Of a stretch of DNA of 64,000 nt, positions 8,504-16,643 are shown one piece after another. How positions within the stretch are numbered: position 1 is the stretch's first letter; every line of letters starts with the position of its first letter. Source of the stretch: Streptomyces novaecaesareae. GTDB lineage: Bacteria; Actinomycetota; Actinomycetes; Streptomycetales; Streptomycetaceae. The DNA is taken from the NCBI RefSeq assembly GCF_000716875.1, contig NZ_JNWQ01000007.1, positions 54,935 to 118,934 of the forward strand, read 5' to 3'. A program made the translations under genes and the position numbers. Under the pieces are notes generated by a model. The model had not been told where the DNA came from and did not search any database. It worked only from the letters and a program-made list of their open reading frames with translations.

Positions 8504-8570
8504 CGCCACCCCCGAACCGGAGGTGGCGCGGATCACAGGGCCCGACGAGGTCCCGTCGGCGTGTCGGGCC
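8504..8570 (-). terminator. Tandem hairpin terminator after NlpC/P60 paralog 3
   Basis: Directly after the stop at 8572 come two stems on the minus strand: one with arms 8539-8546 and 8563-8570, and a second with arms CGCCACC (8504-8510) and GGTGGCG (8522-8528). No U-tract follows. Confidence 0.6.
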
Positions 8571-8571
8571 G

Positions 8572-9609
8572 TCAGACCCGGCGGATCGTGTTGATCGGCA
8601 TCGCGTCGGCCTTCATCACCTTCACCACGTCACCGGTGTGCGGCGCGTGGACCACCATGCCGTTGCCGATGTACATCCCGACGTGGTGCATGTCGCCGCC
8701 GTAGATCACCAGGTCCCCCGGCTGAGCCGCGGCCAGCCCGGGCACGGCGGTGCCGTAGTGGCCCTGCTCCTGCGAGGTGCGCGGCAGCGAGACGCCGGCC
8801 TGCCCGTACGCCCAGACCATCAGGCCCGAGCAGTCGAAGGTGGTGGAGCCGGTGGCGCCCCACACGTACGGGGAGCCCTGCTTGCTCATCGCCTTGGACA
8901 CGGCGACGGCCGCGTAACCGCTGGCCGGCGGCAGGTTGCTGAGGTCGACCCGGTCGCTGCCGCGCGAGGCGCGGTCGTCCTGCGCCTGCTGGGCCTTCAG
9001 CGCGTTGCGCTCGGCGGCGCTGAGCGAGTTCAGCAGGTCCTGCGCGGCCTTCAGCTTGGTGTTGACGTCCGACTTGGCCTGGTTCAGGTCCTTGGTGGTG
9101 GAGTCCAGCGAGGCCAGCACGGCGGCCGCCTCGGCCTTCTCCTGGTCCAGCCGGCGCTGCTGCTCCAGCAGACCCTTCAGCGCCTCGGCCTGGGTGGTGC
9201 TGGCCTGCTGGACGGTGGAGGCCTTCTCCAGGTAGCCGGAGGGGTCGGAGGAGAGCATCAGCTGGACGGACGGGTCGATGCCGCCGGTGCGGTACTGCTC
9301 GCCCGCCACCTCGGCCAGGCCGCCCTGCAGCTGGGTCATCTGCTCCTGGCTGCGGGCCACCTGGTCCTGCAGCTGGTCGGCCTGCTTGCGCAGCTGGTCG
9401 GCCCGCTCCTTGGCGCCGTTGTACTTCTCGGCCGCCTGCTCCTGCTCCTGCTGGAGCTGGTCGATCTGCGCCTTGACGTCCGTCGTGTTCGGTTGCGGCG
9501 CGGCGTGCGCGGCCACCTGGGCGGACAGTGCGACCGCGGTCGCAGCGGCAGCAGTGAGCACGGAGACCCGCGCGCGGCTCGGCTGCTTGGGACGGCGGTG
9601 GGAGGCCAA
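8572..9609 (-). CDS. Secreted NlpC/P60 peptidoglycan endopeptidase (paralog 3), TTG start
   Basis: A 345-residue hydrolase with signal peptide (about 1-37), coiled coil (about 40-215) and NlpC/P60 domain (230-345). The triad is Cys260 (FDCSGL), His309 (HHVGMY) and His321 (VHAP). The start is TTG at 9609: an AAGGAG ribosome binding site lies 8 bases upstream, and the resulting LASHRRPK N-terminus matches the MASHRRPK start of paralog 2. An ATG 21 bases upstream overlaps that ribosome binding site. It has its own promoter and a short leader without the riboswitch, so it should not answer to c-di-AMP in the same way. Confidence 0.92.
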   Translation of the reverse strand: MASHRRPKQPSRARVSVLTAAAATAVALSAQVAAHAAPQPNTTDVKAQIDQLQQEQEQAAEKYNGAKERADQLRKQADQLQDQVARSQEQMTQLQGGLAEVAGEQYRTGGIDPSVQLMLSSDPSGYLEKASTVQQASTTQAEALKGLLEQQRRLDQEKAEAAAVLASLDSTTKDLNQAKSDVNTKLKAAQDLLNSLSAAERNALKAQQAQDDRASRGSDRVDLSNLPPASGYAAVAVSKAMSKQGSPYVWGATGSTTFDCSGLMVWAYGQAGVSLPRTSQEQGHYGTAVPGLAAAQPGDLVIYGGDMHHVGMYIGNGMVVHAPHTGDVVKVMKADAMPINTIRRV

Positions 9610-9678
9610 GGGACCGGCTCCTTCTTCCATCGGACTCACCCGATCGGACGAGATTCCGGAAAATAGGTTTGACGCCAG

Positions 9679-9707
9679 ACCCTAGTGAAGATCTAACCGA
9701 TTTGCCA
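9679..9707 (-). promoter_or_regulatory. Promoter of NlpC/P60 paralog 3
   Basis: Minus-strand TGGCAA (-35) and TAGGGT (-10) are separated by 17 bases, about 70 bases before the TTG start. The -10 context ACTAGGGTC is identical to that of paralog 2. Confidence 0.5.
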
Positions 9708-9720
9708 CTCCCCCGAAGGC

Positions 9721-9749
9721 GTGAAGTCCGTTCCCCACACTGACTTCAC
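9721..9749. promoter_or_regulatory. Inverted repeat upstream of NlpC/P60 paralog 3 promoter
   Basis: GTGAAGTC-N13-GACTTCAC, a perfect 8-bp inverted repeat, lies 14 bases upstream of the -35 box of paralog 3 and 60 bases past the stop of the NYN-domain gene. It is AT-richer than its surroundings. It could be an operator or the terminator of the upstream gene; the long loop and position slightly favour an operator. Confidence 0.4.
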
Positions 9750-9808
9750 GGGACGCGCACACCATCGCGAAACCGCCACCGACCAGGCGTCATGCCGCCC
9801 GACCGGGG

Positions 9809-11257
9809 TCAGGGCCGGGCCAGCCGGTTCAACAGCAGCACCGAGGCCACCGGGCGCGCGCCCGCCTTCCGCACGCCCTCCGCGACCTCGCGGTCGGTGG
9901 AGACCACCACCACCGGACGGCCCTGCGGCTCGGCCCGCACCAGACGACGGATCAGCTCGTCCGCGGTCTCCCCGGTCCGGCTGAACCGTACCCGGACCCC
10001 GCGCGGCGGCGCCATGATCACCGGGACGTCCAGGTCCTGCCCGTCGAACACACAGGTGACCTCCGCCTGCGTGCGCTGGGCCAGCATCGCCAGCCCGCCC
10101 AGCAACCGGATCCGCTGCTGCTCCAGCGGCAGCGTCGGATAGCCGGTCTTCGTCACGTTGTAGCCGTCCACCACCAGGTGCACCTGCGGGATCGCCAGCA
10201 GCTGGTCCAGCAGCGCCGGATCGTCCTCGGCCAGCCCGCGCCGCGCCACGTCGTGCGGCGAGGCCGCGCCCGGCACCACCGCCTCCACCAGGTCCGCCGG
10301 GCGGATCTGGGAGACCGGCAGCGCCAGCTCCCGCTGCAGCCCCTGGGCCGACTGCAGCACGGTGTCCAGCAGCAGCCGCAGCCGCATGTCCTCGACGCTG
10401 CGCCCCTCACGGGCCGACCGGCGCCCCTGCTCGGCGGCGGTCTCCAGCTCGGAGACCCGGTGCCTCAGCCGCCGGGCCTCGCCCTCGGCGGCGCTGCGCT
10501 CGGCCGCGCCCTGGGCCTTCGCGGCCTCCAGCTCCGAGGCCACCCGGCGCGTCTCGGCCTGCGCCCGGCGGGTGTCGCTCTCCAGCGAGCGCACCTTCTT
10601 GCGCAGCGACTCGGCCTCCCGCCGGACGCCCTCGGACTCCGCGCGCTGGCGGTCCAGGTCCGCCCGCGCCGCGGCCCGCACCTCGGCCAGCTCCGCCTGC
10701 AGCTTCTCCACCAGGCGGGTCGCCTCGGCGACGGCGTCCTCGACACCGGCCCGCTCGGCCTCGTCACCGGCCTCGGCGACCAGCCGGCTCCAGCCCGCCG
10801 AGCGCACCAGGTAGGCGGCGGCCGCGACGTCCATCGGATCGGCGGCACCCGGAACACTGCCCGACTCCAGCGCCCGCACCAGGTCCGGCTGCCCCAGCCG
10901 CAGCCGCTCCGCTATCCGCACCCGGAAGGCCGGCTCCGCCTCCAGCGCCGCGGCCAGCGCCGTGGCCGCGTACTTGGCCCGCCGCGCGGGGGTGAACTTG
11001 ACGTACTGACGCAGGCTCTGCGGCAGCTCACCCGGCGGCAGTCCGCCCAGCGCGTCCGAGGCCAGCCCGACCACGCGCCGGCGCACGCCCTCGGGCAGCG
11101 GCCGGTCGAGCTTCTCGATCACGCGCTCCGACCCGGGCTCGACGGAGTCGGACGAGGCAGTGCTCTCCGCCGGGCCCACCCCGGCGTCCGGCGCCTGCGC
11201 CTGCGCAGCGGGCCGAAGTCCCTGCGCTTCGCCGGGCTCCTTCGCTGCGTCCACCAC
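9809..11257 (-). CDS. NYN/YacP-like domain protein with long coiled coil
   Basis: A 482-residue protein. The N-terminal part (about 35-160) is helical, a coiled coil rich in Arg/Glu/Ala spans about 165-300, and the C-terminal third is a PIN-like NYN domain (Pfam NYN_YacP), recognised from VVDGYNVTKTGYP near residue 355, the FDGQD acid cluster near 405 and VVVSTDREV near 455. Such domains bind metal and cut RNA. The coiled coil suggests a multimer. It lies upstream of the NlpC cluster and downstream of the zinc-ribbon gene, all on the minus strand. The nuclease role is inferred from the family; its RNA target is unknown. Confidence 0.82.
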   Translation of the reverse strand: MVDAAKEPGEAQGLRPAAQAQAPDAGVGPAESTASSDSVEPGSERVIEKLDRPLPEGVRRRVVGLASDALGGLPPGELPQSLRQYVKFTPARRAKYAATALAAALEAEPAFRVRIAERLRLGQPDLVRALESGSVPGAADPMDVAAAAYLVRSAGWSRLVAEAGDEAERAGVEDAVAEATRLVEKLQAELAEVRAAARADLDRQRAESEGVRREAESLRKKVRSLESDTRRAQAETRRVASELEAAKAQGAAERSAAEGEARRLRHRVSELETAAEQGRRSAREGRSVEDMRLRLLLDTVLQSAQGLQRELALPVSQIRPADLVEAVVPGAASPHDVARRGLAEDDPALLDQLLAIPQVHLVVDGYNVTKTGYPTLPLEQQRIRLLGGLAMLAQRTQAEVTCVFDGQDLDVPVIMAPPRGVRVRFSRTGETADELIRRLVRAEPQGRPVVVVSTDREVAEGVRKAGARPVASVLLLNRLARP

Positions 11258-11395
11258 GTCCTCGGCTCCGATCCTGTTTCCGGCGGGTACGGCCGCGACC
11301 GCCCCCTGTCGTCACGCTCCGTGCGTCTTGTCTGTTCTGTATTGTCCCGTGCGGCGGACGGGCGCGCCGCGCACCGCCCGCCGCACCGGCGGGAA

Positions 11396-11659
11396 TCAGC
11401 CCTGCTCGGCCGGGGTCTGCGCACCCTCGGCGCCCGGACGGGCCACCAGCTCGACCTGGTCCACGGCGTTGCACCAGCGGCAGCGCACCGACTCGACGGT
11501 CTCGCTCAGCACCTCGGTCTCCTCGACCTTGGACTCGCCGGCCAGGTCGAAGTGCAGGAACTCGGTCACCCGCGCGGTGCGGGTCACGTCGAAGCGGGTG
11601 AGGTTGCCGCACAGGGTGCAGCGCCAGCGCGTCTCGGCGGTCAGGGCGGGGACGGTCAT
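11396..11659 (-). CDS. Small zinc-ribbon protein
   Basis: An 87-residue protein with two CxxC knuckles, CTLCG near residue 14 and CRWCN near residue 60, that can bind one zinc ion. The ATG at 11659 is preceded by GAGAGGA at suitable spacing; the frame continues upstream without a better start. Between the knuckles is an acidic stretch with KVEETEVLSETVES. It lies 138 bases upstream of the NYN-domain gene and may be co-transcribed with it. It resembles small hypothetical proteins kept in Streptomyces; function unknown. Confidence 0.8.
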   Translation of the reverse strand: MTVPALTAETRWRCTLCGNLTRFDVTRTARVTEFLHFDLAGESKVEETEVLSETVESVRCRWCNAVDQVELVARPGAEGAQTPAEQG

Positions 11660-11860
11660 CGGGGGTCCTCTCGGGTTTTCCCTGCGTGGGCTAGGCGCTC
11701 CCCCCGGAGCCCCGGCATCGGCGGCGGGAGGCGGGATTGCCCGCCCCAAGCCTATTGCCTGGGGCAACCATCGCGACCACCGGTCAGCGGAATAGCAGGG
11801 CTACTCCACCTGCCGTAAACCACCGCGTCACCTGCGGCGCCCGGAGGGATGCTTGGCCGC

Positions 11861-12643
11861 ATGGCGCTCACGGCCCCCGACCACACCGCCGCGCGGGGCG
11901 GCCGGCCGCAGCCGTCCGCCCCGGCGGTCACCTACGCCCTGATCGCGGTCAACACCCTGGTCTTCCTTCTCGGCCCCGCCGCCGGGCTCAACCCGCTGTA
12001 CGGCACCGGCCAGGCCCGGGTCTGCGCGGAGCAGCGGTACGAGCAGCGCTGGGGCGCCGTCCCGGCCGAACTGCTGGCCGGACGGCCGCTGACCGCCGAA
12101 CAGCTGGCCGAGGCCCCCGACCCGGTCCCCGGCTGCCCGGCCGCCCCGACCCCGGGCAAGCACCCGGCGCTGTCCGTCCTCTCCGGCCTCTTCCTGCACG
12201 CGGGCTGGCTGCACCTGCTCGGCAACCTGCTCTTCCTCCACGTCTTCGGCCCGACCGTCGAGCAGCGGCTGGGCCGGGCCCGGTACGCCCTCTTCTACCT
12301 GGCCGCCGGCAGCCTGGCCACGTACGGCTTCGCGCTCGCCGAGGCGCACTCGCCGGACTCCACCCGGGTGCTCATCGGAGCCTCCGGCGCGATCTCCGCC
12401 GTCCTCGGCGGCTACCTGCGCTTCCATCCGCGCTCCCGGGTGACCACGCTCGTCCCGCTGCTGTTCTTCCTGCCGCTGCGCTTCCCGGCCTGGCTGGTGC
12501 TCGGCCTCTGGTTCGCCCTCCAGTGGTGGTCGGTGCACTCGGCGGGCCCGGGGGTGGCCTACCTGGTCCACGTGATCGGCTTCTCGGCCGGTTTCCTCTA
12601 CGCCTGCACCGTGGCCCGCAACCCCTCGCGACGCCCCGGCTGA
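11861..12643 (+). CDS. Rhomboid-family intramembrane serine protease
   Basis: Cuts transmembrane segments of substrate proteins within the membrane. The 260-residue protein has six to seven hydrophobic segments. The catalytic serine is in GASGAIS (helix 4), and the partner His lies in LVHVIGFSAGF (helix 6). The HLLGNLLFLHVFG block in helix 2 with HxxxN is typical. A Cys-containing loop between helices 1 and 2 is longer than in GlpG. Two ATGs are possible: 11849 sits almost on the GGAGGG, while 11861 has a slightly long spacer and gives MALTAPD; the second is preferred. The substrate is unknown. Confidence 0.88.
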   Translation: MALTAPDHTAARGGRPQPSAPAVTYALIAVNTLVFLLGPAAGLNPLYGTGQARVCAEQRYEQRWGAVPAELLAGRPLTAEQLAEAPDPVPGCPAAPTPGKHPALSVLSGLFLHAGWLHLLGNLLFLHVFGPTVEQRLGRARYALFYLAAGSLATYGFALAEAHSPDSTRVLIGASGAISAVLGGYLRFHPRSRVTTLVPLLFFLPLRFPAWLVLGLWFALQWWSVHSAGPGVAYLVHVIGFSAGFLYACTVARNPSRRPG

Positions 12644-12684
12644 CGCCCGATACGCTGGCGGCACCCCACAAAGGAGCCCGAACA

Positions 12685-12966
12685 GTGATCACCGCCATCG
12701 TCCTGATCAAGACCAGTGTCGACCGCATCCCGGAGATCGCCGAGGCCATCGCCGCGATCGAGGGCGTCAGCGAGGTGTACTCGGTGACGGGCGGCTACGA
12801 CCTGGTGGCGATGGTCCGGGTGCGCCGCCACGACGACCTGGCCGACGTCATCCCGGGCCGGCTCAACAAGGTCCCGGGCGTGGCCCACACCGAGACCCAG
12901 ATCGCCTTCCGCACCTACTCCCAGCACGACCTGGAAGCCGCCTTCGCCCTCGGCCTGGACGAGTAG
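12685..12966 (+). CDS. Stand-alone Lrp/AsnC ligand-binding (RAM) domain protein
   Basis: A 93-residue protein that is only the C-terminal effector domain of Lrp/AsnC regulators, with no helix-turn-helix. The pattern IVLIKTS...VSEVYSVTGGYDLVAMVRV is the alpha-beta sandwich that binds amino acids at dimer interfaces. The GTG at 12685 has AAAGGAG upstream. Such proteins can form rings and may modulate full-length Lrp proteins or sense amino acids; the role here is unknown. It follows the rhomboid gene by 41 bases on the same strand and converges with the desulfurase-like gene 3 bases further on. Confidence 0.85.
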   Translation: MITAIVLIKTSVDRIPEIAEAIAAIEGVSEVYSVTGGYDLVAMVRVRRHDDLADVIPGRLNKVPGVAHTETQIAFRTYSQHDLEAAFALGLDE

Positions 12967-12969
12967 CGC

Positions 12970-14334
12970 TCAGCCGTCGCGCCGCGTGTCCACGACGCAA
13001 CGGCCGCCCTCGTTGCGGTAGTTCCAGGCCGCGCCGTCCGTGACCAGCTCCCGGACGGCGGTCAGGAAGCGGTCGATGTGCTCGTCCGGAGTCCCGGCGC
13101 CGAAGCTCACCCGGATCGCGTTCAGGCTGCGCTCGCCCGGCAGCGAGGGCTCCGGCGCGCCGCACTCCGAGACCGCCACGTCCTCGTCCCCGAGCAGGGT
13201 GCGCACCAGCGGGTGGGCACAGAAGAGGCCGTCGCGCACCCCGATGCCGTACTCGGCGGACAGCGCGGCCGAGAAGTGCGAGCTGTTCCAGCCCTGCACC
13301 ACGAAGGACAGCACGCCCACCCGGGCCGAGTCGGTGCCGAACAGGTTCAGCACCCTGACCTGCGGGATCTCCGCCAGCCCCGCCGTCAGCCGGGCGATCA
13401 GCTGCTGCTCCCGGGCCTCCAGCGCGTCGAAGCCGGCCTCGCCCAGGGCCCGGCAGGCCGAGGCGATCGCGTAGGCGCCGATGACGTTCGGCGAGCCGGC
13501 CTCGTGCCGGGCCGGGCCGGTGTGCCACTGCACGGCCACCGAGCCGTCCGTCTCCCGGGCCACCGTGCGGGTCGCCCCGCCGCCGGCCAGGTACGGCTCG
13601 GCGGCGTCCAGCCAGTCCGCCCGGCCGGCCAGCACCCCGGCGCCGAACGGCGCGTAGATCTTGTGGCCGGAGAAGGCGATCCAGTCGACGTCCAGCTCGC
13701 GCACCGAGACCCGGTGGTGCGGGGCCAGCTGGGCGGCGTCCAGCACCACCCGGGCGCCGTGCCGGTGCGCGGTCTCGGTCAGCTCGGCGACCGGCCACAG
13801 CTCGCCGGTCACGTTGGAGGCGCCGGTGACGCAGAGCAGCTTCGGGCCCTCGGGCGCCTCGGCCAGCGCGGCGTCCAGGGCGGCGACCGCCTCGGCCCGC
13901 GAGCGCGGCGCGCGCAGGTAGGTGACGTCCAGTCCGGCGTGCGCCCAGGGCAGCAGCGAGGCGTGGTGCTCGGTCTCGAAGGCGAACACCCGGGTGCCGG
14001 CCGGGACGGCGGCGGCCAGCAGGTTGAGCGAGTCGGTGGTGGCCCGGGTGAAGACCACCTGGTCGCCCTCGCGCAGGTCGAGGAACTCGGCGACGGTGCG
14101 GCGGCTCTGCTCGAACAGGTCGGTGGACAGCTGCGAGAGGTACCCGGCCCCACGGTGCACGCTGCCGTAGTACGGCGCGTAGGCGGCGACGTCGTCCCAC
14201 ACCCGCTGCAGCGCCGGCGAGCTGGCCGCGTAGTCGAGCGCCGCGTAGCCGACCTTCTCACCGCTGGCGAGCGGGACCTGGACGTCGGCACCGAGGACGG
14301 CGAGGGGGGCGCAGATTTCGGTGGCAAGGGTCAT
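12970..14334 (-). CDS. Cysteine desulfurase-like class V aminotransferase under SAM-IV riboswitch
   Basis: A 454-residue PLP enzyme of the NifS/SufS-like fold. The PLP Lys is in the FSGHKIYAPFG segment near residue 222, and DAAQLAPH carries the Asp that binds the pyridine nitrogen. TEHHASLLPW supplies the His that stacks on PLP. The C-terminal part has CAHP near residue 373 but lacks the classical SGSAC loop, so it may be a desulfurase variant or a different class V enzyme. The ATG has AAGGAG 9 bases upstream, buried in a hairpin. The SAM-IV riboswitch in the leader ties it to sulfur/methionine metabolism: high SAM should lower expression. The reaction is unproven. Confidence 0.83.
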   Translation of the reverse strand: MTLATEICAPLAVLGADVQVPLASGEKVGYAALDYAASSPALQRVWDDVAAYAPYYGSVHRGAGYLSQLSTDLFEQSRRTVAEFLDLREGDQVVFTRATTDSLNLLAAAVPAGTRVFAFETEHHASLLPWAHAGLDVTYLRAPRSRAEAVAALDAALAEAPEGPKLLCVTGASNVTGELWPVAELTETAHRHGARVVLDAAQLAPHHRVSVRELDVDWIAFSGHKIYAPFGAGVLAGRADWLDAAEPYLAGGGATRTVARETDGSVAVQWHTGPARHEAGSPNVIGAYAIASACRALGEAGFDALEAREQQLIARLTAGLAEIPQVRVLNLFGTDSARVGVLSFVVQGWNSSHFSAALSAEYGIGVRDGLFCAHPLVRTLLGDEDVAVSECGAPEPSLPGERSLNAIRVSFGAGTPDEHIDRFLTAVRELVTDGAAWNYRNEGGRCVVDTRRDG

Positions 14335-14340
14335 GAGGAT

Positions 14341-14374
14341 GCACTCCTTCGGGGTGTAGGGACCCCGGGAGTGC
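14341..14374 (-). promoter_or_regulatory. Ribosome-binding-site sequestering hairpin (SAM-IV expression platform)
   Basis: Minus-strand GCACTCC (14368-14374) pairs with GGAGTGC (14341-14347), and CGGGGT pairs with ACCCCG inside it. The closing arm contains the GGAG of the AAGGAG ribosome binding site of the desulfurase-like gene. This points to translational control by the adjoining riboswitch. The pairing is seen; the switching is inference. Confidence 0.7.
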
Positions 14375-14383
14375 TAGTCGTCG

Positions 14384-14504
14384 GGCGTCCGCGCTTGCCG
14401 CACGGACGGTTTGCCGTGGCGACCCGGTCCTCACCCAGGGCACCCCGCCACGGACGGAGGGTTGCCGGACAGCAAGCTGGGGCTTGACGCTGTCACTCAT
14501 GACC
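14384..14504 (-). promoter_or_regulatory. SAM-IV riboswitch
   Basis: On the minus strand the leader begins GGTCATGAGTGACAGCGTCA, continues AGCCCCAGCTTGCTGTCCGG and CAACCCTCCGTCC, then GGGGTGCCCTGGGTGAGGACC closes the first stem (GGTC/GACC). A downstream stem ends in GCAAGCGCGGACGCCC. These blocks match the SAM-IV class found in actinomycetes, including the SAM-I-like CGGCAACC core. It ends about 50 bases before the start codon of the desulfurase-like gene. Family recognition is from memory of the consensus. Confidence 0.9.
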
Positions 14505-14627
14505 TGCCGAAGACTCTAAGTCGCGTCCAGCGGGTGGTCAAACGGCCATCCACCATCCGGACAGCTACTCGCCCGCTCGCCGTTGGAGCCCGCACCGGCG
14601 CACCGGTACGGGCTCCCAACTACCTCT

Positions 14628-15704
14628 TCAGCTCCGGCTGGTGGCGTCCGACCAGCGCCGCAGCTGCTCCTGCGCGGCACCGGAGTCGATGGCCTCCGCG
14701 GCCCGCGCCATGCCCGCCGCGAGCTGCTCCGTGAGCGGCGCGTCGCCCAGATCGAGCGCGATCAGGGCCGCCGCGGTGTTCAGCAGGACGGCGTCCCGCA
14801 CCGGCCCGCGCTCCCCCGCCAGCATCCGGCGCGCGACCTCGGCGTTGTACGCCGGGTCCCCGCCGCGCAGCGTCTCGATGCCGACCAGCTCGATGCCGAC
14901 GTCCCGCGGGTCGAAGGCGGTCTCGGTGACCGCCCCGTCGCGCACCACCCACACCCGCGAGCTGGTGGTGATGGTCAGCTCGTCCAGCCCGTCGTCACCG
15001 CGGAACACCAGCGCCGTCGAGCCGCGCCGGGCGAGCACCCCGGCGATCAGCCCGGCCAGCCGGGTGTCGAAGCAGCCGATGGCGTGGGCGGTGACCTTGG
15101 CCGGGTTGGTGAGCGGGCCGAGGATGTTGAAGGCGGTCGGCACCCCGAGGTCGCGCCGGGCGGTGGCGGCGTGCCGCATGGAGGGGTGGAACTTCGCCGC
15201 GAAACAGAAGGTGAGCCCGACCTCCTCGGCCACCTCGGCGACCCGCCGGGCGGACAGGTCCAGCGCCACGCCCAGCTTCTCCAGCACGTCCGAGGACCCG
15301 GAGGACGAGGAGGCGGCCCGGTTGCCGTGCTTGACCACCTTGGCGCCGGCGGCCGCCGCGACGATCGCCGACATGGTGGAGATGTTGACGGTCTTCGCCC
15401 GGTCGCCGCCGGTGCCGACGATGTCCACCGCCGGGCCGGGGATGTCCAGCGGCTCGGCGTGCGCGTACATCGCGTCCACCAGGCCGGTGACCTCGTCGAC
15501 CGTCTCGCCCTTGGCCCGCAGCGCGATCATGAAGCCGGCCACCTGGACCGGGGACGCCTCGCCGCTCATGATCCGGTCCATCGCCCACGCGGTGGACGAC
15601 CGGTCGAGGTCCTCCCCCTTCAACAGCGCCGCCAGGAGGTCCGGCCAGGTGCGGACCACCTGCACGGGGTCGCTACCGCCGTTCGCAGGGTTCACGTTCA
15701 CCAT
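14628..15704 (-). CDS. trpD: Anthranilate phosphoribosyltransferase
   Basis: Transfers phosphoribose from PRPP to anthranilate, the second step of tryptophan synthesis. The 358-residue product is family length. Signatures seen are DIVGTGGD near residue 93 (PRPP loop), [22 protein letters not shown] near residue 124, and the [10 protein letters not shown] block near 194. The ATG starts with a polar 10-residue extension before the helical N-terminal domain. It stands apart from other trp genes, downstream of a receiver-like gene on the same strand. The first 95 bases of leader contain a TAGGCT -10 candidate, and no attenuator peptide with tandem Trp codons was seen. It may serve tryptophan synthesis in general or a second, specialised route. 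Confidence 0.95.
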   Translation of the reverse strand: MVNVNPANGGSDPVQVVRTWPDLLAALLKGEDLDRSSTAWAMDRIMSGEASPVQVAGFMIALRAKGETVDEVTGLVDAMYAHAEPLDIPGPAVDIVGTGGDRAKTVNISTMSAIVAAAAGAKVVKHGNRAASSSSGSSDVLEKLGVALDLSARRVAEVAEEVGLTFCFAAKFHPSMRHAATARRDLGVPTAFNILGPLTNPAKVTAHAIGCFDTRLAGLIAGVLARRGSTALVFRGDDGLDELTITTSSRVWVVRDGAVTETAFDPRDVGIELVGIETLRGGDPAYNAEVARRMLAGERGPVRDAVLLNTAAALIALDLGDAPLTEQLAAGMARAAEAIDSGAAQEQLRRWSDATSRS

Positions 15705-15762
15705 GGCTGACTCCAGCTGTTGTCGGTTCCCCGCTCGGGGGGACGTCCGTACGGATGGAGCC

Positions 15763-15819
15763 AGCCTATCGAGCGACGGGGAGCCGACGGGTCCCCTTCT
15801 CTAGTAGTGAAACACCACT
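15763..15819 (-). promoter_or_regulatory. trpD: trpD promoter candidate with inverted repeat
   Basis: Minus-strand TAGGCT at 15768-15763 can act as -10. About 35 bases upstream is AGTGGTG-TTT-CACTACT (15819-15803), a 7-bp inverted repeat with one mismatch, ending 2 bases from the stop of the receiver-like gene. It could be an operator or a weak terminator of that gene. Confidence 0.3.
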
Positions 15820-15821
15820 GC

Positions 15822-16247
15822 TCAGCGGGCTACCGGAGCCCGCTTCGCCAGCCGCGCCCGCAGCAGGGTGGCGACCGCCCCGGCCAGCGCCACCGGCTCC
15901 ACCGGGCGGGAGATCGCGGCGTCGGCCCGGCTCCAGGCGGCGAGCCAGGAGTCCTGCGGCCGGCCGATCAGCACCAGCACCGGCGGGCAGCCGTAGATCT
16001 CGTCCTTGAGCTGGCGCCCGAGCCCCAGCCCGCCGGCCGGCACCGCCTCGCCGTCCAGCACGCAGAGGTCCACGCCGCCCTTCTCCAGCGCCTTGATCAC
16101 CGCGGGGGTGGTCGCGCACTCCAGGTAGGACAGCTCCGGGAGATCCTCGGCGGGCCGGCGGCCGAGCGCCGTCAGCACCTGCTCGCGGGTGTTGCGGTCG
16201 TCGCTGTAGACGAGGACGGTGAGCGTCTCATCGGTCGTGTACGCCAT
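15822..16247 (-). CDS. Receiver-domain-like protein without output domain
   Basis: A 141-residue protein that reads as a degenerate response-regulator receiver: TVLVYSDDRNTREQV at the N-terminus (acidic pair), DLCVLDGEAVPAGGLGLGRQL around the position of the phospho-acceptor Asp, PPVLVLIGRPQD, then a final helix. No DNA-binding domain follows. The ATG at 16247 is chosen because GAGGGAG lies 9 bases upstream; an upstream GTG adds 11 residues. It is transcribed away from ctaE. It may act as a single-domain or pseudo-receiver; partner unknown. Confidence 0.78.
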   Translation of the reverse strand: MAYTTDETLTVLVYSDDRNTREQVLTALGRRPAEDLPELSYLECATTPAVIKALEKGGVDLCVLDGEAVPAGGLGLGRQLKDEIYGCPPVLVLIGRPQDSWLAAWSRADAAISRPVEPVALAGAVATLLRARLAKRAPVAR

Positions 16248-16643
16248 GGACCCTGCTCCCTCAAGTGTGATCCGGACCACGTTCGCCTGATCCGGATGCT
16301 ACTCCCGATCACCGCCCGCCGAGTCCCCCTCGCACACGTTCCTCCTCAAGCCGCCGCGCCCTGCGCTCACCCGCCTGGAGGACGGCGCGTCACCCGGCCC
16401 CGTCCGGTCCACCCGTACGGCCGACCCGGCCCCCTCCCCCATACCTCCCGCGACTGCTCCGACCGTGCAACGACGCGCCGGGCAACGGGGTCGCGAGCCA
16501 CGCCGAGGAACCGTCAGAAAAGGGACACGCCGCTGCTCAGCCGCCGTACGGACACTCCGTCGCCCCCCAAGCGGGCATACCGCACGCACCGGACACTCCG
16601 AGGGACACCCCCCGGCGTGAAGACGGAATAAGGGACCGACATA
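16248..16643. other. Divergent intergenic region between receiver-like gene and ctaE
   Basis: This 396-base region separates divergent genes. The ribosome binding site of the receiver-like gene is at its left edge. No convincing sigma-70 boxes, inverted repeats over 6 bp or RNA genes were found. It should hold the promoters of both genes. Confidence 0.5.

Noticed and set aside
11849..11860. Earlier ATG as rhomboid start
   Set aside because: It abuts the GGAGGG with no spacer; the ATG 12 bases later is more plausible, though not certain.
15705..15821. Trp attenuator leader before trpD
   Set aside because: No short ORF with tandem Trp codons and no alternative hairpin pair.
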